Below are positions 1-8,191 of a DNA stretch of 64,000 nt, one piece after another. A model generated the notes under the pieces. It had not been told where the DNA came from and searched no databases. It saw nothing but the letters and a program-made list of their open reading frames with translations. Location of the stretch: the NCBI GenBank assembly GCA_013816585.1, contig JACDEE010000003.1, positions 1 to 64,000 of the forward strand. Reading direction: 5' to 3'. Source of the stretch: Sphingosinicella sp. GTDB lineage: Bacteria > Pseudomonadota > Alphaproteobacteria > Sphingomonadales > Sphingomonadaceae. Position numbers and translations under genes: made by a program. Each line of letters starts with the position of its first letter. Position 1 is the first letter of the stretch.

Positions 1-125
1 TCAGCAAATTGAAGCACTTCCGCCGGATCTCCACGCGCTACGACAAGCTCGCCGACAACTTCCTCGCCATGGTCAAGCTCGCCTCAATGCGCCTGTGGTT
101 GCGCGCTTATGAGTCTATGGCCTAG
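1..125 (+). mobile_element. IS transposase, C-terminal fragment (IS5-like)
   Basis: An open frame enters from the left edge and codes about 40 residues before a TAG at 123-125. It contains FRRISTRYDKLADNFLAM followed by LASMRLWLRAYES. This RIATRYDKLA...F / A..R.WLR.YES pattern is the usual end of IS5/IS4-type DDE transposases of alphaproteobacteria. The catalytic D and first D, and the left end of the element, are outside the window, so the family is provisional and the terminal inverted repeat cannot be defined. The IS probably ends within a few tens of bases after the stop. Confidence 0.65.
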
Positions 126-320
126 AAAAACAATCCGAAGACGCGCCTTATCGGTCGGCCTCAATCGCAGGACTTGCGGAACATCCATCGGCTGGCTCCA
201 ATTTATTCACCCTGTGACCACCCCCTGTCACTGCTTCGCGACAATGAGGTTGCGAGAATGGGGCGACCTCGCCGTATTTCCCCGCAGGACCCTGCCCTGA
301 CAGGAGTCCACCGGGCGCAT

Positions 321-458
321 CTATTCGGCTGAGTGAGGCATCTCCGAAGGCCCCGGGCGACCTCTCCTAGCGTGCATCAACTCAATGCAGAGCGCGAGAA
401 TCAGCATCGCAAACAAGGCGATGAATGACCCTAGTCCCTTGGCGATGTTACCCAACAT
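321..458 (-). CDS. possible small membrane protein (45 aa)
   Basis: A short minus-strand frame starts at ATG 456-458 behind GGAAGGGAG, a strong ribosome site, and ends with TAG at 321-323. The product begins MLGNIAKGLGSFIALFAMLI and has one hydrophobic stretch (about residues 9-25), then a basic patch (HARRGRPG) and a short polar tail. That gives a single membrane anchor with positive residues on one side. No family is recognised. It sits alone in the roughly 500-base gap between the IS fragment and the phosphoesterase gene; the rest of that gap (126-320 and 459-632) shows nothing else I can support. The good ribosome site and the clean hydrophobic segment are the only evidence. Confidence 0.45.
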   Translation of the reverse strand: MLGNIAKGLGSFIALFAMLILALCIELMHARRGRPGPSEMPHSAE

Positions 459-632
459 GATGAGCTCCCTTCCGCTTCGGACCGACCGATAAGGGAAATG
501 TGTGACGGTTCAGCGATCCGCAGGAGGGACAAGTCAGGGTGACCGTTCCCTTCAACCGTTTCGGCCAGGCTGCTGCGCAGCATTGTAATATTTCGCCGCT
601 ATCTGCCGGTCGTCGAGCGTGGGAGGTTCACG

Positions 633-1517
633 ATGGTCCAGAGGGCGATTGAAGCAGGCCAGGAGCACCCCCCGGGATTTTCCAAGAAGACATTATCGAA
701 ATTGGACAAGGCGGTCGGTCCGTCCGGTGCGTTGCGCCGGAAGTATCGAACGATCTGGATATCCGACGTCCACCTTGGGACACGCGGATGCAATGATAAG
801 CTCTTGCTGGATTTCCTCGACCATGTGGACAGCGACACGCTCTATCTGGTCGGGGATATTATCGACGGATGGAGGATGAAGAAGAGATATTATTGGCCAG
901 AACGACATAATGCGATCGTCCGGCGCATCATGAAGCGCGCCAAACGCGGTACGGAAGTAATTTATATTCCCGGCAATCACGACGAGATGTTCCGCCAGTT
1001 TTCGGGAATGAATTTCGGCGGCGTCCGGATCAGAAAGAAGGCCGTGCACGTCACCGCTGACGGCAGGCGTTTATTGGTGTTGCATGGCGATGAATTCGAT
1101 GCGGTGGTGATGGCGCACCGCTGGCTCGCCTTCGCCGGCGACGCTGCATACGAATTTTTGATGAAGATGAACTTCGTGGTCAACCATGTCCGCCGTCTGC
1201 TCGATCTCCCTTATTGGTCGCTTTCGCAGCATGCCAGGCACAAGGTAAAAAACGCTGTCGCCTTTATTTCCAGATTTGAAGAAACGGTCGCGCATGAAGC
1301 GCGATCGAAGAAGGTGGACGGGGTCATTTGCGGGCACATTCACACGGCCGAGGAGCGCGATTTTTGCGGGGTCACTTATTATAATGACGGGGATTGGGTT
1401 GAAAGTTGCACCGCTCTCGTCGAACATTTTAGCGGGCAAATGGAAATCCTGCATTGGCCCACCGAAATGGCGAAGCGCGACAAAGCCGAAACTCCAGCGC
1501 TCAGGGTCGCCGCCTGA
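633..1517 (+). CDS. LpxH-like metallophosphoesterase
   Basis: A 294-residue calcineurin-type metallophosphoesterase, usually annotated as UDP-2,3-diacylglucosamine diphosphatase-like. All metal-site motifs are visible: DVHLG (Asp45, His47), GDIIDGW (Asp75), GNHDE (Asn115, His116), HGDEFD (from His151) and GHIHTAE near 233. The first 40 residues form a basic, proline-containing extension before the fold. The ATG follows GGGAGG with a 6-base spacer. Its stop overlaps the start of the GT4 gene, so the two are translationally coupled. True LpxH releases lipid X at the membrane. This subfamily, paired with a glycosyltransferase, may instead act on another glycolipid or phospholipid head group; that is inference. 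Confidence 0.85.
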   Translation: MVQRAIEAGQEHPPGFSKKTLSKLDKAVGPSGALRRKYRTIWISDVHLGTRGCNDKLLLDFLDHVDSDTLYLVGDIIDGWRMKKRYYWPERHNAIVRRIMKRAKRGTEVIYIPGNHDEMFRQFSGMNFGGVRIRKKAVHVTADGRRLLVLHGDEFDAVVMAHRWLAFAGDAAYEFLMKMNFVVNHVRRLLDLPYWSLSQHARHKVKNAVAFISRFEETVAHEARSKKVDGVICGHIHTAEERDFCGVTYYNDGDWVESCTALVEHFSGQMEILHWPTEMAKRDKAETPALRVAA

Positions 1518-2524
1518 TGCGCATAGCGATCGTCACCGACGCCTGGCACCCGCAAGTCAACGGCGTGGTCCGAACGCTGGAAGCGGTGAGGGATCAGCTG
1601 CTGCTCAACGGGCATGACGTATCCATCATCTCGCCGGATCGCTTTCGCTCACTGCCCTGTCCAACCTATCCGGACATCCGACTTAGCTGCTCGCCCCACC
1701 GCGTCATCTGGCAACATCTGGAGGCGGCCGACCCCGATGCAGTTCATATTTCGACCGAGGGACCCTTGGGCGTGGCAGCGCGCAGATGGTGCCTCCGAAA
1801 CGGATTTCCGTTCACGACCGCCTATCACACCCAATTTCCCGAATATCTTTCCAGGCGTACTGGTTTCCCCGCGAAGCTTTTCTGGCGCTACATTCAATGG
1901 TTTCACAGGCCGGCCCGGCGCATCCTCGTCGCCACTGAAACGCTGTCCCGTCAGCTTTGTGCCCAGGGCTTGGCGCAGACCAGTCTGTGGACGCGAGGGG
2001 TGGACCTAGCGAGCTTCCACCCAAACGTGCCGCCCCATCCAACGCTCGCCGCCCTGCCCCGGCCAATCCAATTGTATGTCGGCCGGGTAGCGGTCGAAAA
2101 GAATCTGGAGGCGTTTCTGTCCAGCGAGGTCGCGGGAAGCAAGGTCGTCATCGGCGACGGGCCGGAACTTGAGCGACTCAAGAAACTCTATCCACAGGCT
2201 CGCTTTCCGGGCGCGCTGACTGGGAGCGAGCTGGCTTCAGCCTACACCGCTGCCGACGTTTTTGTCTTTCCAAGCAGGACGGATACATTCGGTCTCGTGA
2301 TCATCGAAGCGTTGGCAAGTGGCGTGCCGGTCGCCGCTTTTCCCGTTCCGGGGCCCGCAGACATTTTAACCGATGACCTGGGCGCCATGGACGAATGCCT
2401 TTCCAATGCGATCGAACGAGCACTCGCGAAGGATAAGTCCCCGTGCGCGGCCCACGCCGCAGGTTATAATTGGTCCGCAAGCGCACGGCAGTTTGAGGGT
2501 GCCCTTGTGTCCATGATGGGCTAA
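1517..2524 (+). CDS. GT4-family glycosyltransferase
   Basis: 335 residues, GT-B fold. The N-terminus MRIAIVTDAWHPQVNGV is the donor-independent motif of GDP-mannose/UDP-sugar dependent GT4 enzymes. The C-terminal half has LYVGRVAVEKN, an acceptor/phosphate loop, and DVFVFPSRTDTFGLVIIEAL, the E-x7-E region that holds the nucleotide sugar. I chose the ATG at 1517, which overlaps the TGA of the upstream phosphoesterase (TGATG), over an in-frame start 63 bases earlier inside that gene. The likely role is transfer of mannose or another hexose to a lipid at the inner face of the membrane. Neither donor nor acceptor can be read from sequence. The partner phosphoesterase suggests glycolipid or phosphoglycolipid metabolism. 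Confidence 0.85.
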   Translation: MRIAIVTDAWHPQVNGVVRTLEAVRDQLLLNGHDVSIISPDRFRSLPCPTYPDIRLSCSPHRVIWQHLEAADPDAVHISTEGPLGVAARRWCLRNGFPFTTAYHTQFPEYLSRRTGFPAKLFWRYIQWFHRPARRILVATETLSRQLCAQGLAQTSLWTRGVDLASFHPNVPPHPTLAALPRPIQLYVGRVAVEKNLEAFLSSEVAGSKVVIGDGPELERLKKLYPQARFPGALTGSELASAYTAADVFVFPSRTDTFGLVIIEALASGVPVAAFPVPGPADILTDDLGAMDECLSNAIERALAKDKSPCAAHAAGYNWSASARQFEGALVSMMG

Positions 2525-2617
2525 AATGCGCCTTTGGCCGGATTGATATTCGCCGAGTTCACTATCGTCGCGATAGGTTAAGGCGACTTTTTGACGTGAT
2601 AGCGTTGCCAATCACAA

Positions 2618-2908
2618 TCACCCCTCCAGCCGCGGAACGAACTCTTGCCCATAAGCGGTGCTCGCCGGCGACCAATACCAGATTCGCCTTGATGGCCCGG
2701 CCTGTTCGCTAATCAGGCACCGATAGAGGGGCGTGGCGGATGCGCCGTCCAGGAGTTCGACTGTCGAACCCGGCGGGGCGGCGATGTCAAAGATGATCCG
2801 CACCTTTGCTTCCACGCACATCGACCGTACAGTCGTATTCGATGTCAGCAGGTACAAGAAGCCTGAGCCTTCACCCGTCTGAGACCGAAGTCTCCCCAGA
2901 CCTAGCAA
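2618..2908 (-). CDS. hypothetical protein (up to 96 aa)
   Basis: A minus-strand frame between the GT4 gene and tRNA-Val. The C-terminal two thirds (from MCVEAKVRIIFDIAAPPGST to the end) reads like a compact beta-rich protein with two cysteines and GPSRRIWYWSP; the first 29 residues look less convincing, so an internal ATG may be the real start. No family, signal peptide or membrane segment is recognised. It is not obviously in an operon: the tRNA lies upstream and the GT4 gene is convergent. Coding status is uncertain. Confidence 0.35.
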   Translation of the reverse strand: MLGLGRLRSQTGEGSGFLYLLTSNTTVRSMCVEAKVRIIFDIAAPPGSTVELLDGASATPLYRCLISEQAGPSRRIWYWSPASTAYGQEFVPRLEG

Positions 2909-2956
2909 TCAGAGGGAGCTGAGGGGGTTTATCGCCCCTATGACATAGGAAGAAAA

Positions 2957-3031
2957 TGGTGGGCGTGGCAAGGATTGAACTTGCGACCCCTGCGATGTCA
3001 ACACAGTGCTCTACCACTGAGCTACACGCCC
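2957..3031 (-). tRNA. tRNA-Val (GAC)
   Basis: The minus strand folds as a complete 75-base tRNA with encoded CCA. The acceptor stem is GGGCGTG/CACGCCC, the D arm contains TAGCTCAGTGGTAGAGC, and the anticodon stem CTGTG/CGCAG holds loop TTGACAT, giving anticodon GAC. The T arm is GCAAGTTCAATCCTTGC. It decodes GUC valine codons. It stands alone between an uncertain reading frame and cpdR. Confidence 0.97.
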
Positions 3032-3081
3032 ACTCGGCGGGGCTTTAGCGAGGGGTTCGGCGGCTTGCAACCCGCCAGGGC

Positions 3082-3459
3082 CTACAATCTTCCGTGCTGG
3101 TCCTCGGTCTGGAAAAGCCGGTCCACTTCGGCAACAAGATCGCGCAGATGAAAGGGCTTCGACAGCACTTTGGCGGTCGGGGCGGCCTTGCTCGCCTTCA
3201 GTGCCACAGCGGCGAAGCCGGTTATGAACATCACCCGCATATCCGGCGCGATTACCGCCGCCTGCTGGGCAAGCTCTATCCCGTCCATTTCGGGCATGAC
3301 GATGTCAGTCAGGAGAAGGTCGAAGCTTTCCGATTCGAGCAGCGGAATCGCGGCGGTCCCGCGGTCCACGGCGGTCACGACATAGCCGACCCGTTCCAAC
3401 GCCTTTGAGAGATAAAGGCGCATCGAATCGTCATCTTCTGCCAACAAAATCTTGGTCAT
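3082..3459 (-). CDS. cpdR: response regulator CpdR
   Basis: 125 residues, a single receiver domain without an output domain. The acidic pocket is EDD near residues 8-10, the phospho-acceptor is Asp52 in LLTDIVMPEMDG, and the switch lysine lies in VLSKPF. In Caulobacter, unphosphorylated CpdR localises ClpXP to the pole and primes degradation of PdeA and other substrates; phosphorylation comes from the CckA-ChpT relay. Start chosen at MTKILLAEDD; a longer frame adds nine residues with no homology. The divergent N-formylglutamate amidohydrolase next door is the conserved alphaproteobacterial neighbour, which strengthens the assignment over a generic receiver protein. Confidence 0.88.
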   Translation of the reverse strand: MTKILLAEDDDSMRLYLSKALERVGYVVTAVDRGTAAIPLLESESFDLLLTDIVMPEMDGIELAQQAAVIAPDMRVMFITGFAAVALKASKAAPTAKVLSKPFHLRDLVAEVDRLFQTEDQHGRL

Positions 3460-3638
3460 CGCTCTCCGGAACGCTTGGGCGGCCATTTTGCACCGCCTAT
3501 AGGCATCTTTAACCCGAAGCCCTTAACATTTTCCAGCCATAGCGGTGCTTTGGGGCGGCGAACGGCGCGGCAGAGCCACAGAGGGTTTTATTGCGGATTG
3601 CCGGGAACGACTTAGCCCCCTAACCTTGATATTCGCTG

Positions 3639-4508
3639 ATGCCAGATTCCCCTGCTGAGCCGCCCTTCAGGCGCATCGGGCCCGAGGCTCCCGCCTCTCC
3701 GGTCGTCCTTTCGGTGCCGCATGCGGGCCGCCATTATTCCGATGCTTTGCTGCGCGCCTCGCGCCTGCCCCGCGAGAAACTGGAAATATTGGAAGACAGG
3801 CTGGTGGACCGCCTGATCTGGCGGGCCGTCGCTGCCGGGGCTTCGGCGATCGTTGCCAGCAGCCCGCGCGCCGAAATAGATTTGAACCGCGACGAGCGTG
3901 AGATCGACCCCAGTACAATAATCCCCCCACCCTCCTCCCGTTCGGTGCTGCAATCGCCGCGTACCAGGGGAGGTCTGGGCCTGATCCCGACGCGGATCGC
4001 CGGAGCCGGTTCGATCTGGCTACACCGCATTCCCCAGGATGAGGTCCGCCGCCGGATAGAGGAGGTGCACCGTCCCTATCATGCCGCGATCGCAGAGGCG
4101 CTGGAGCTGGCGCGGACGACCTTTGGAGTGGCGATCCTGCTGGATTGCCATTCGATGCCCACGAGGGACCCGGAAAATAGCGGCGAGGCTGCCCTGGTAT
4201 TCGGCGACCGGCATGGAACTTCGATATCGGCCGACCTGCTGGACGCCGCACTGGCCGCGTCGCAGGCGGCCGGTTTCACCGCCGCCTGCAACAGCCCTTA
4301 TGCCGGCGGCCATATCACCAGCCGCCACGGAGATCCCGCCACCGCCGTCCACGGCCTTCAGCTCGAAATCGACCGCGCGCTCTATCTGGATGGAGACCTC
4401 CGTTCGCCGGGCCCTGGGTTCAACCGGGTGGCAGAACTGATCGCGGCCATCGTTTTGGCGCTTGCCGACCGGGCTCTCGGTTCCAAATTCGCGATTGCGG
4501 CTGAATAG
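3639..4508 (+). CDS. N-formylglutamate amidohydrolase
   Basis: 289 residues of the FGase (HutG-like) family, which hydrolyses N-formyl-L-glutamate to formate and glutamate in histidine breakdown. Typical segments are visible: VVLSVPHAGRHY near the N-terminus, DLNRDERE near residues 80-90, LLDCHSMP around 167, and GGHITSRHG with a downstream LQLEIDRALY. The His, Asp and Glu residues in these motifs are the expected zinc ligands. No hut genes are nearby, so the physiological substrate may differ. In many alphaproteobacteria the gene is fixed beside cpdR whether or not a hut pathway exists. Confidence 0.88.
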   Translation: MPDSPAEPPFRRIGPEAPASPVVLSVPHAGRHYSDALLRASRLPREKLEILEDRLVDRLIWRAVAAGASAIVASSPRAEIDLNRDEREIDPSTIIPPPSSRSVLQSPRTRGGLGLIPTRIAGAGSIWLHRIPQDEVRRRIEEVHRPYHAAIAEALELARTTFGVAILLDCHSMPTRDPENSGEAALVFGDRHGTSISADLLDAALAASQAAGFTAACNSPYAGGHITSRHGDPATAVHGLQLEIDRALYLDGDLRSPGPGFNRVAELIAAIVLALADRALGSKFAIAAE

Positions 4509-4511
4509 GTA

Positions 4512-4613
4512 AAAAAAGCCAGCCCGGGCATTTCGCACGAGCTGGCCAAGGTTCAGGGAGGAACGCCCAAAGGGCGTAACGCACCTCGCAAAGGGGGGGA
4601 TGCGAGGTCGTCT
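4512..4613 (-). ncRNA. candidate small RNA with C-rich hairpin loops
   Basis: On the minus strand this 100-base segment has a promoter-like element just upstream and a proper intrinsic terminator at its end. Three hairpins follow each other. The first has stem CCTCGC/GCGAGG (4584-4607) around a loop with seven consecutive C. The second has stem ACGCCC/GGGCGT (4562-4577) and is followed by an unpaired TTCCTCCCT. The third is the terminator GCCAGC...GCTGGC (4518-4546) ending in seven T. C-rich loops and a CCTCC sequence are anti-Shine-Dalgarno, as in many alphaproteobacterial trans-acting sRNAs; the TTCCTCCCT part recalls the mmgR/alpha-r8 family, a weak resemblance. It lies in the 168-base gap between two convergent genes, so it may instead be the processed 3' end of the cytochrome b561 transcript. 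Confidence 0.6.
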
Positions 4614-4618
4614 TCCAA

Positions 4619-4646
4619 GAAATAGGAAGGGTCGAACGCTTTTCAA
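4619..4646 (-). promoter_or_regulatory. promoter for the candidate sRNA
   Basis: Minus-strand TTGAAA (4641-4646) and TATTTC (4619-4624) are separated by 16 bases. Transcription from here would begin near 4613, just before the first C-rich hairpin. The match to sigma-70 is reasonable but not perfect. Confidence 0.4.
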
Positions 4647-4676
4647 GAGCCACCGCAAGGGCTTAGCGCGGCCGCA

Positions 4677-5249
4677 TTATCTGCCGCGGTAAAGCCAGGG
4701 CCCCATTCGCCCGATCAAGTGGCGATGCTCCTGCAGATGATGCTTCAGCGCCCCCGCCACGTGCAGCAGGATCAGGCCAATCATCAATTTGCCGAGCAGT
4801 TCATGCACCTCTTCCATGGTCTCGTGCATCGCATGGCTGCGGCTAACCGGAAGGGTACCGATTTCAAACAGGCCGAAAAAATCGATCGGGCGGTCGCTGG
4901 TCGATGAAAGCATCCATCCCGTGATTGGAATAGCGATCAGCAGCCCATAGAATAACCAATGAGTGATCCGCGCGAGCGTTGCTTCCCAGGGGCGGAGCAC
5001 CGCATCGAACGGAGGCGGCCGGTGTCCCAGCCGCCAGAGGAGACGCGCCAGCGACAAGCCCAGCACGGTCACGCCGGTGGACTTGTGAATGAACATCATC
5101 CAGGCGCGCGCCGCCTTGCCGAAATCCTCGTGATAAAAGCCGAGGAAAATGTTTAGTACGGCCAGAGCGGCGATGGTCCAGTGGAACCACATGGCGACGC
5201 GCGAATAACGCATCGCGGATAGTCCGACCGGATCCCCCGCGCTTGCCAT
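4677..5249 (-). CDS. cytochrome b561-type membrane protein
   Basis: 190 residues, prokaryotic cytochrome b561 (CybB/YodB-like). Four membrane segments are visible, at about residues 18-37, 52-70, 94-115 and 148-165. The histidines expected to bind b-type haem are present: FHWT (residue 23), FIHKSTG (54), ITHWLFYG and LLHVAGALKHH. It probably moves electrons between quinol and a periplasmic or membrane partner. It starts 6 bases after the SapC stop, with AGG five bases before the ATG, so it is the last gene of a three-gene minus-strand unit. Confidence 0.85.
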   Translation of the reverse strand: MASAGDPVGLSAMRYSRVAMWFHWTIAALAVLNIFLGFYHEDFGKAARAWMMFIHKSTGVTVLGLSLARLLWRLGHRPPPFDAVLRPWEATLARITHWLFYGLLIAIPITGWMLSSTSDRPIDFFGLFEIGTLPVSRSHAMHETMEEVHELLGKLMIGLILLHVAGALKHHLQEHRHLIGRMGPWLYRGR

Positions 5250-5255
5250 CGGCGC

Positions 5256-6047
5256 CTAGGCCTCGACGGTCTGGGGATTCTCCAGCGGCGCAGGAGTTGG
5301 ACCCTTCCCCTGATCGAGCTGGCGAAGATAGAGTTCGCGGCTGAGCGGCAGGGAGAAAAGGTGCGCCATGACGAGCTGCAGAATGCCGTTCTGGTTGAAT
5401 TTGCGCAGATCGTCGCCCCGCATTTCGCGGAACTTGGTTTCATCGACCATCTTGAAGCCGCGATAGATTGACGGCTGCGTCTGGTCGTTGAGCTGGATCG
5501 AAACCTCGCCGTCGATCAGCAGATCGGTCTTGTTCAATTCTTCCATGAAGGCGGCGGTGCGCTGGGCGCCCATTTCGAATTCTTCGCAGAATTTCATGAT
5601 GGCCTCGGTGGTCTGACTAGGCTTGTCCCCGTCGAACAGCGGGTTACCCTCCTCGAAGTCGCCGAGCATATCGGTCGTCGGATCGAAGCACAGCGACAGG
5701 CTGTCCGCGCCCTGGTCAAGCCGCGCCAGCATGTAAGGGTAGCGTCGCAAATAAGCCGGCACGTAGGTCGGATTGAGAAGCACGCCCTTGTCGTCGACGA
5801 ACACGTTGACGCCCTCATTCAGGCCCATCAGCGCCAGCGGGACGGGATTGTCGCCCAGCGAGAAGACGATCGGGAAGAAACGCTGCGCCGAAACGAACTC
5901 GTCGACGAGGATCGGAACCGCGTGAACCGTGGAGAGAAACGGCGCTTCCGAGGTAGTTCGGGTCTTCCACGTCGCGTGGGTCTGCGAGGAAAGGGGCTGC
6001 AGATCGTTATACAGGATCGGCAATTGATTCGCCGGCTGGCTGGCCAT
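5256..6047 (-). CDS. SapC family protein
   Basis: 263 residues matching the SapC family, named after a Campylobacter S-layer locus but of unknown function in proteobacteria. Characteristic parts are FLSTVHAVPILVDEF, FPIVFSLG near residue 60, and a C-terminal NGILQLVMAHLFSL. Two ATG codons are adjacent (6050, 6047); the second is six bases from GGAG and is preferred. No signal peptide is visible, so a cytoplasmic location is likely despite the family name. It lies between an FAD-linked oxidase and cytochrome b561 on the same strand. Confidence 0.8.
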   Translation of the reverse strand: MASQPANQLPILYNDLQPLSSQTHATWKTRTTSEAPFLSTVHAVPILVDEFVSAQRFFPIVFSLGDNPVPLALMGLNEGVNVFVDDKGVLLNPTYVPAYLRRYPYMLARLDQGADSLSLCFDPTTDMLGDFEEGNPLFDGDKPSQTTEAIMKFCEEFEMGAQRTAAFMEELNKTDLLIDGEVSIQLNDQTQPSIYRGFKMVDETKFREMRGDDLRKFNQNGILQLVMAHLFSLPLSRELYLRQLDQGKGPTPAPLENPQTVEA

Positions 6048-6127
6048 CATGGTCTCCGTAAGCTGTTGACAGGGGCGGAAAGAGCGCCCTTGATTTTCAG
6101 CGCCACCGTCTATGGGCCAAGCGGCCA

Positions 6128-7555
6128 TTAGGCAAGCGGGACAAGTTTTCCGGGATTCATTATTCCATGCGGATCGAGCGCCTGCTTGATCGCCCGCATC
6201 GCTTGCAGCCGCGCCGAACCGCCCAGGCGGGCAAGTTCCTGAAGGCGCATCTGGCCAATACCATGTTCCGCCGAGATCGATCCCCCCGCCTGAGTGACCA
6301 GGTCATGCACGAACGAAATCACCCCCGGTGCGTCCTGCTTATGCCATTCCCCGCCAGAGCCGGCCGGCGCGCGAACGTTGAAATGAACATTGCCGTCGCC
6401 CAAATGCCCAAAGGCGATAACTCTCGTCCCGGGAAAACGGCTTTCCACCCTTTGCGTAGCGTCGCGGATGAAATCCGGCATGCCTGCCACTTCCACCGAC
6501 AGATCATGCTTGGCGGCCGGACCGTCCTTCTGCTCGGCCTCGGAAATGGAATCGCGGATTCGCCAGAAGGCCTCCGCCTGGGCTTCGCTCACGGCAATTG
6601 TTGCATCTTGGATCAGGCCGACTTCCAGCGCCTGTCCCAGCGATCCGGCGAGCAGGTCTCCCGGGCCCGGCGCTCCTTCCGGCGCGACAGCCTCGATCAA
6701 TATGTTCCACTCATGGGCCCCCGCGAGCGGAGCCCGCGTCCCCGGAATGTGGGTCAAAACCAGATCGAGCGCGGCGCGTGGGACGAGTTCGAAGCTTTCC
6801 ACGGCGTCGCCGGTCTTTTCTTCCAGCCGGCGGAGGAGGGCCAGCGCCGCGGCTGGCGCGCTCACCCCCACCCACGCCACGGCGCGTTCGTGGATCGCCG
6901 GCACGAGCTTCAGGCCCGCGGCCGTCACCACTCCCACGGTCCCTTCCGCCCCGATCAATAATTGCCGAAGGTCATAGCCGCGATTGTCCTTCTTGAGCGG
7001 GGCAAGGCCCTCATAAAGGCTTCCATCGGGAAGCACCGCCTCGATCCCCATCACCAGCCCCCGCATCGTTCCGAAGCGGAGCACCTGCGTCCCGCCGGCA
7101 TTGGTCGAAACCAGGCCTCCGATCGTCGCTGATCCCTTGGAACCCAAAGTGAGCGGAAAGCGCCTTTTCACAATGGCCGCGGCGTCGTGGAGATCGGCCA
7201 GGATCATCCCGGCCTCGCAAGTGGCGAGATTGTCCTCGGGTGACAGCGAACGCAGCCGGTTCATCCGGCGCATCGAAAGCAAAAGCGCATCGCCCTCTTC
7301 TCCCGGTGTCGCGCCCCCGACCATCGAGCTGTTGCCGCCCTGGGGAACGATCGGCACCCGAGCCTCAGCGCAGAGCCGCACGATATCGGCCACTTCGTGT
7401 GTAGCGGCCGGCGACAGCATGGCGGCAGCCGCGCCGTGATAGCGGCCGCGCCAATCGACCAGCCACGGGGCCATTTCACCCTCGTCGGCCGTGAAGCCCT
7501 TGGGGCCCAGAAGGGCGGACAGCTTTTCAAGCAATTGGGGCATGGGGTTGGACAT
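6128..7555 (-). CDS. FAD-linked oxidase of the D-2-hydroxyacid dehydrogenase type
   Basis: 475 residues of the GlcD/D-lactate/D-2-hydroxyglutarate dehydrogenase family. An FAD-binding PCMH domain covers about residues 40-220 (PIVPQGGNSSMVGG, LGSKGSATIGGLVSTNAGG, NRGYDLRQLLIGAEGTVGVV). A FAD-oxidase C domain follows, with the metal-site histidines in GHLGDGNVHFNV and the conserved ISAEHGIG near the end. It oxidises a D-2-hydroxyacid to a 2-oxoacid. The substrate cannot be fixed, but the HxxDGxxH-type site favours D-2-hydroxyglutarate or D-lactate. It heads a minus-strand unit with sapC-like and cytochrome b561 genes; an electron link to that cytochrome is speculative. Confidence 0.85.
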   Translation of the reverse strand: MSNPMPQLLEKLSALLGPKGFTADEGEMAPWLVDWRGRYHGAAAAMLSPAATHEVADIVRLCAEARVPIVPQGGNSSMVGGATPGEEGDALLLSMRRMNRLRSLSPEDNLATCEAGMILADLHDAAAIVKRRFPLTLGSKGSATIGGLVSTNAGGTQVLRFGTMRGLVMGIEAVLPDGSLYEGLAPLKKDNRGYDLRQLLIGAEGTVGVVTAAGLKLVPAIHERAVAWVGVSAPAAALALLRRLEEKTGDAVESFELVPRAALDLVLTHIPGTRAPLAGAHEWNILIEAVAPEGAPGPGDLLAGSLGQALEVGLIQDATIAVSEAQAEAFWRIRDSISEAEQKDGPAAKHDLSVEVAGMPDFIRDATQRVESRFPGTRVIAFGHLGDGNVHFNVRAPAGSGGEWHKQDAPGVISFVHDLVTQAGGSISAEHGIGQMRLQELARLGGSARLQAMRAIKQALDPHGIMNPGKLVPLA

Positions 7556-7667
7556 GATACTGCGCGGCTATAAGCTCCGCGCCGGGGTCGGGGCAATTAG
7601 GGTGGGCGCAAATTAATCGCATGTTCAATCGCGATCACCGATGCATCGGCCAAATGGGTCTTTTGAA

Positions 7668-8108
7668 ATGATATTTTGGGGAGCAGCGATATTGCTCGCC
7701 TCGATCGGCGCCGCGCAAGGTGAGCGGCCGGAGCCGGTGGAATATGCCCAGCTCGTCGTCAGGCAGCAGATCATTGTCCGCATGCCGGCCCGGCTAAAGC
7801 CCGGTGCTCCTTCCCCAAGGCAGGTGGAATGGAAGGAGGGCAAAGGACCCAAATGCGTTCCGGCTCGCTCCATAGCCGGCACCACGCTCCTGGGGCGCGA
7901 CAGCGTCGATCTGATCCTCCGCAACAACAGCCGGATCCGCGCTAAGTTGGAAAATAGCTGCCCTGCACTCGATTATTATCAAGGTTTCTACATCAGCCCC
8001 AATCCTGACGGCATGATCTGCGCGGACCGCGACGCGATCAGGTCGCGGGTGGGCGGCCAGTGCGAAATCGAGCGGTTTCGATCGCTAAAGCCCGAGCCCG
8101 CAGACTGA
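7668..8108 (+). CDS. exported hypothetical protein
   Basis: 146 residues with a signal peptide (MIFWGAAILLASIGAAQG, cleavage likely near residue 18), then a soluble domain with four cysteines (KCVPA, SCPALD, MICAD, GQCEIE) suited to two periplasmic disulphides. The ATG at 7668 is preferred over an earlier in-frame ATG because it places the hydrophobic core directly at the N-terminus. The sequence pattern is seen in sphingomonad proteins of unknown function. It stands alone between the divergent oxidase gene and the helicase gene. Confidence 0.6.
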   Translation: MIFWGAAILLASIGAAQGERPEPVEYAQLVVRQQIIVRMPARLKPGAPSPRQVEWKEGKGPKCVPARSIAGTTLLGRDSVDLILRNNSRIRAKLENSCPALDYYQGFYISPNPDGMICADRDAIRSRVGGQCEIERFRSLKPEPAD

Positions 8109-8191
8109 GCTTCGCTTGACAATTCACTGTCCTTGGGCACAAGCCCAAAGCGAAGGCGGCCCGCATGGGCGCAAATTTTCCGGACCGTTAA

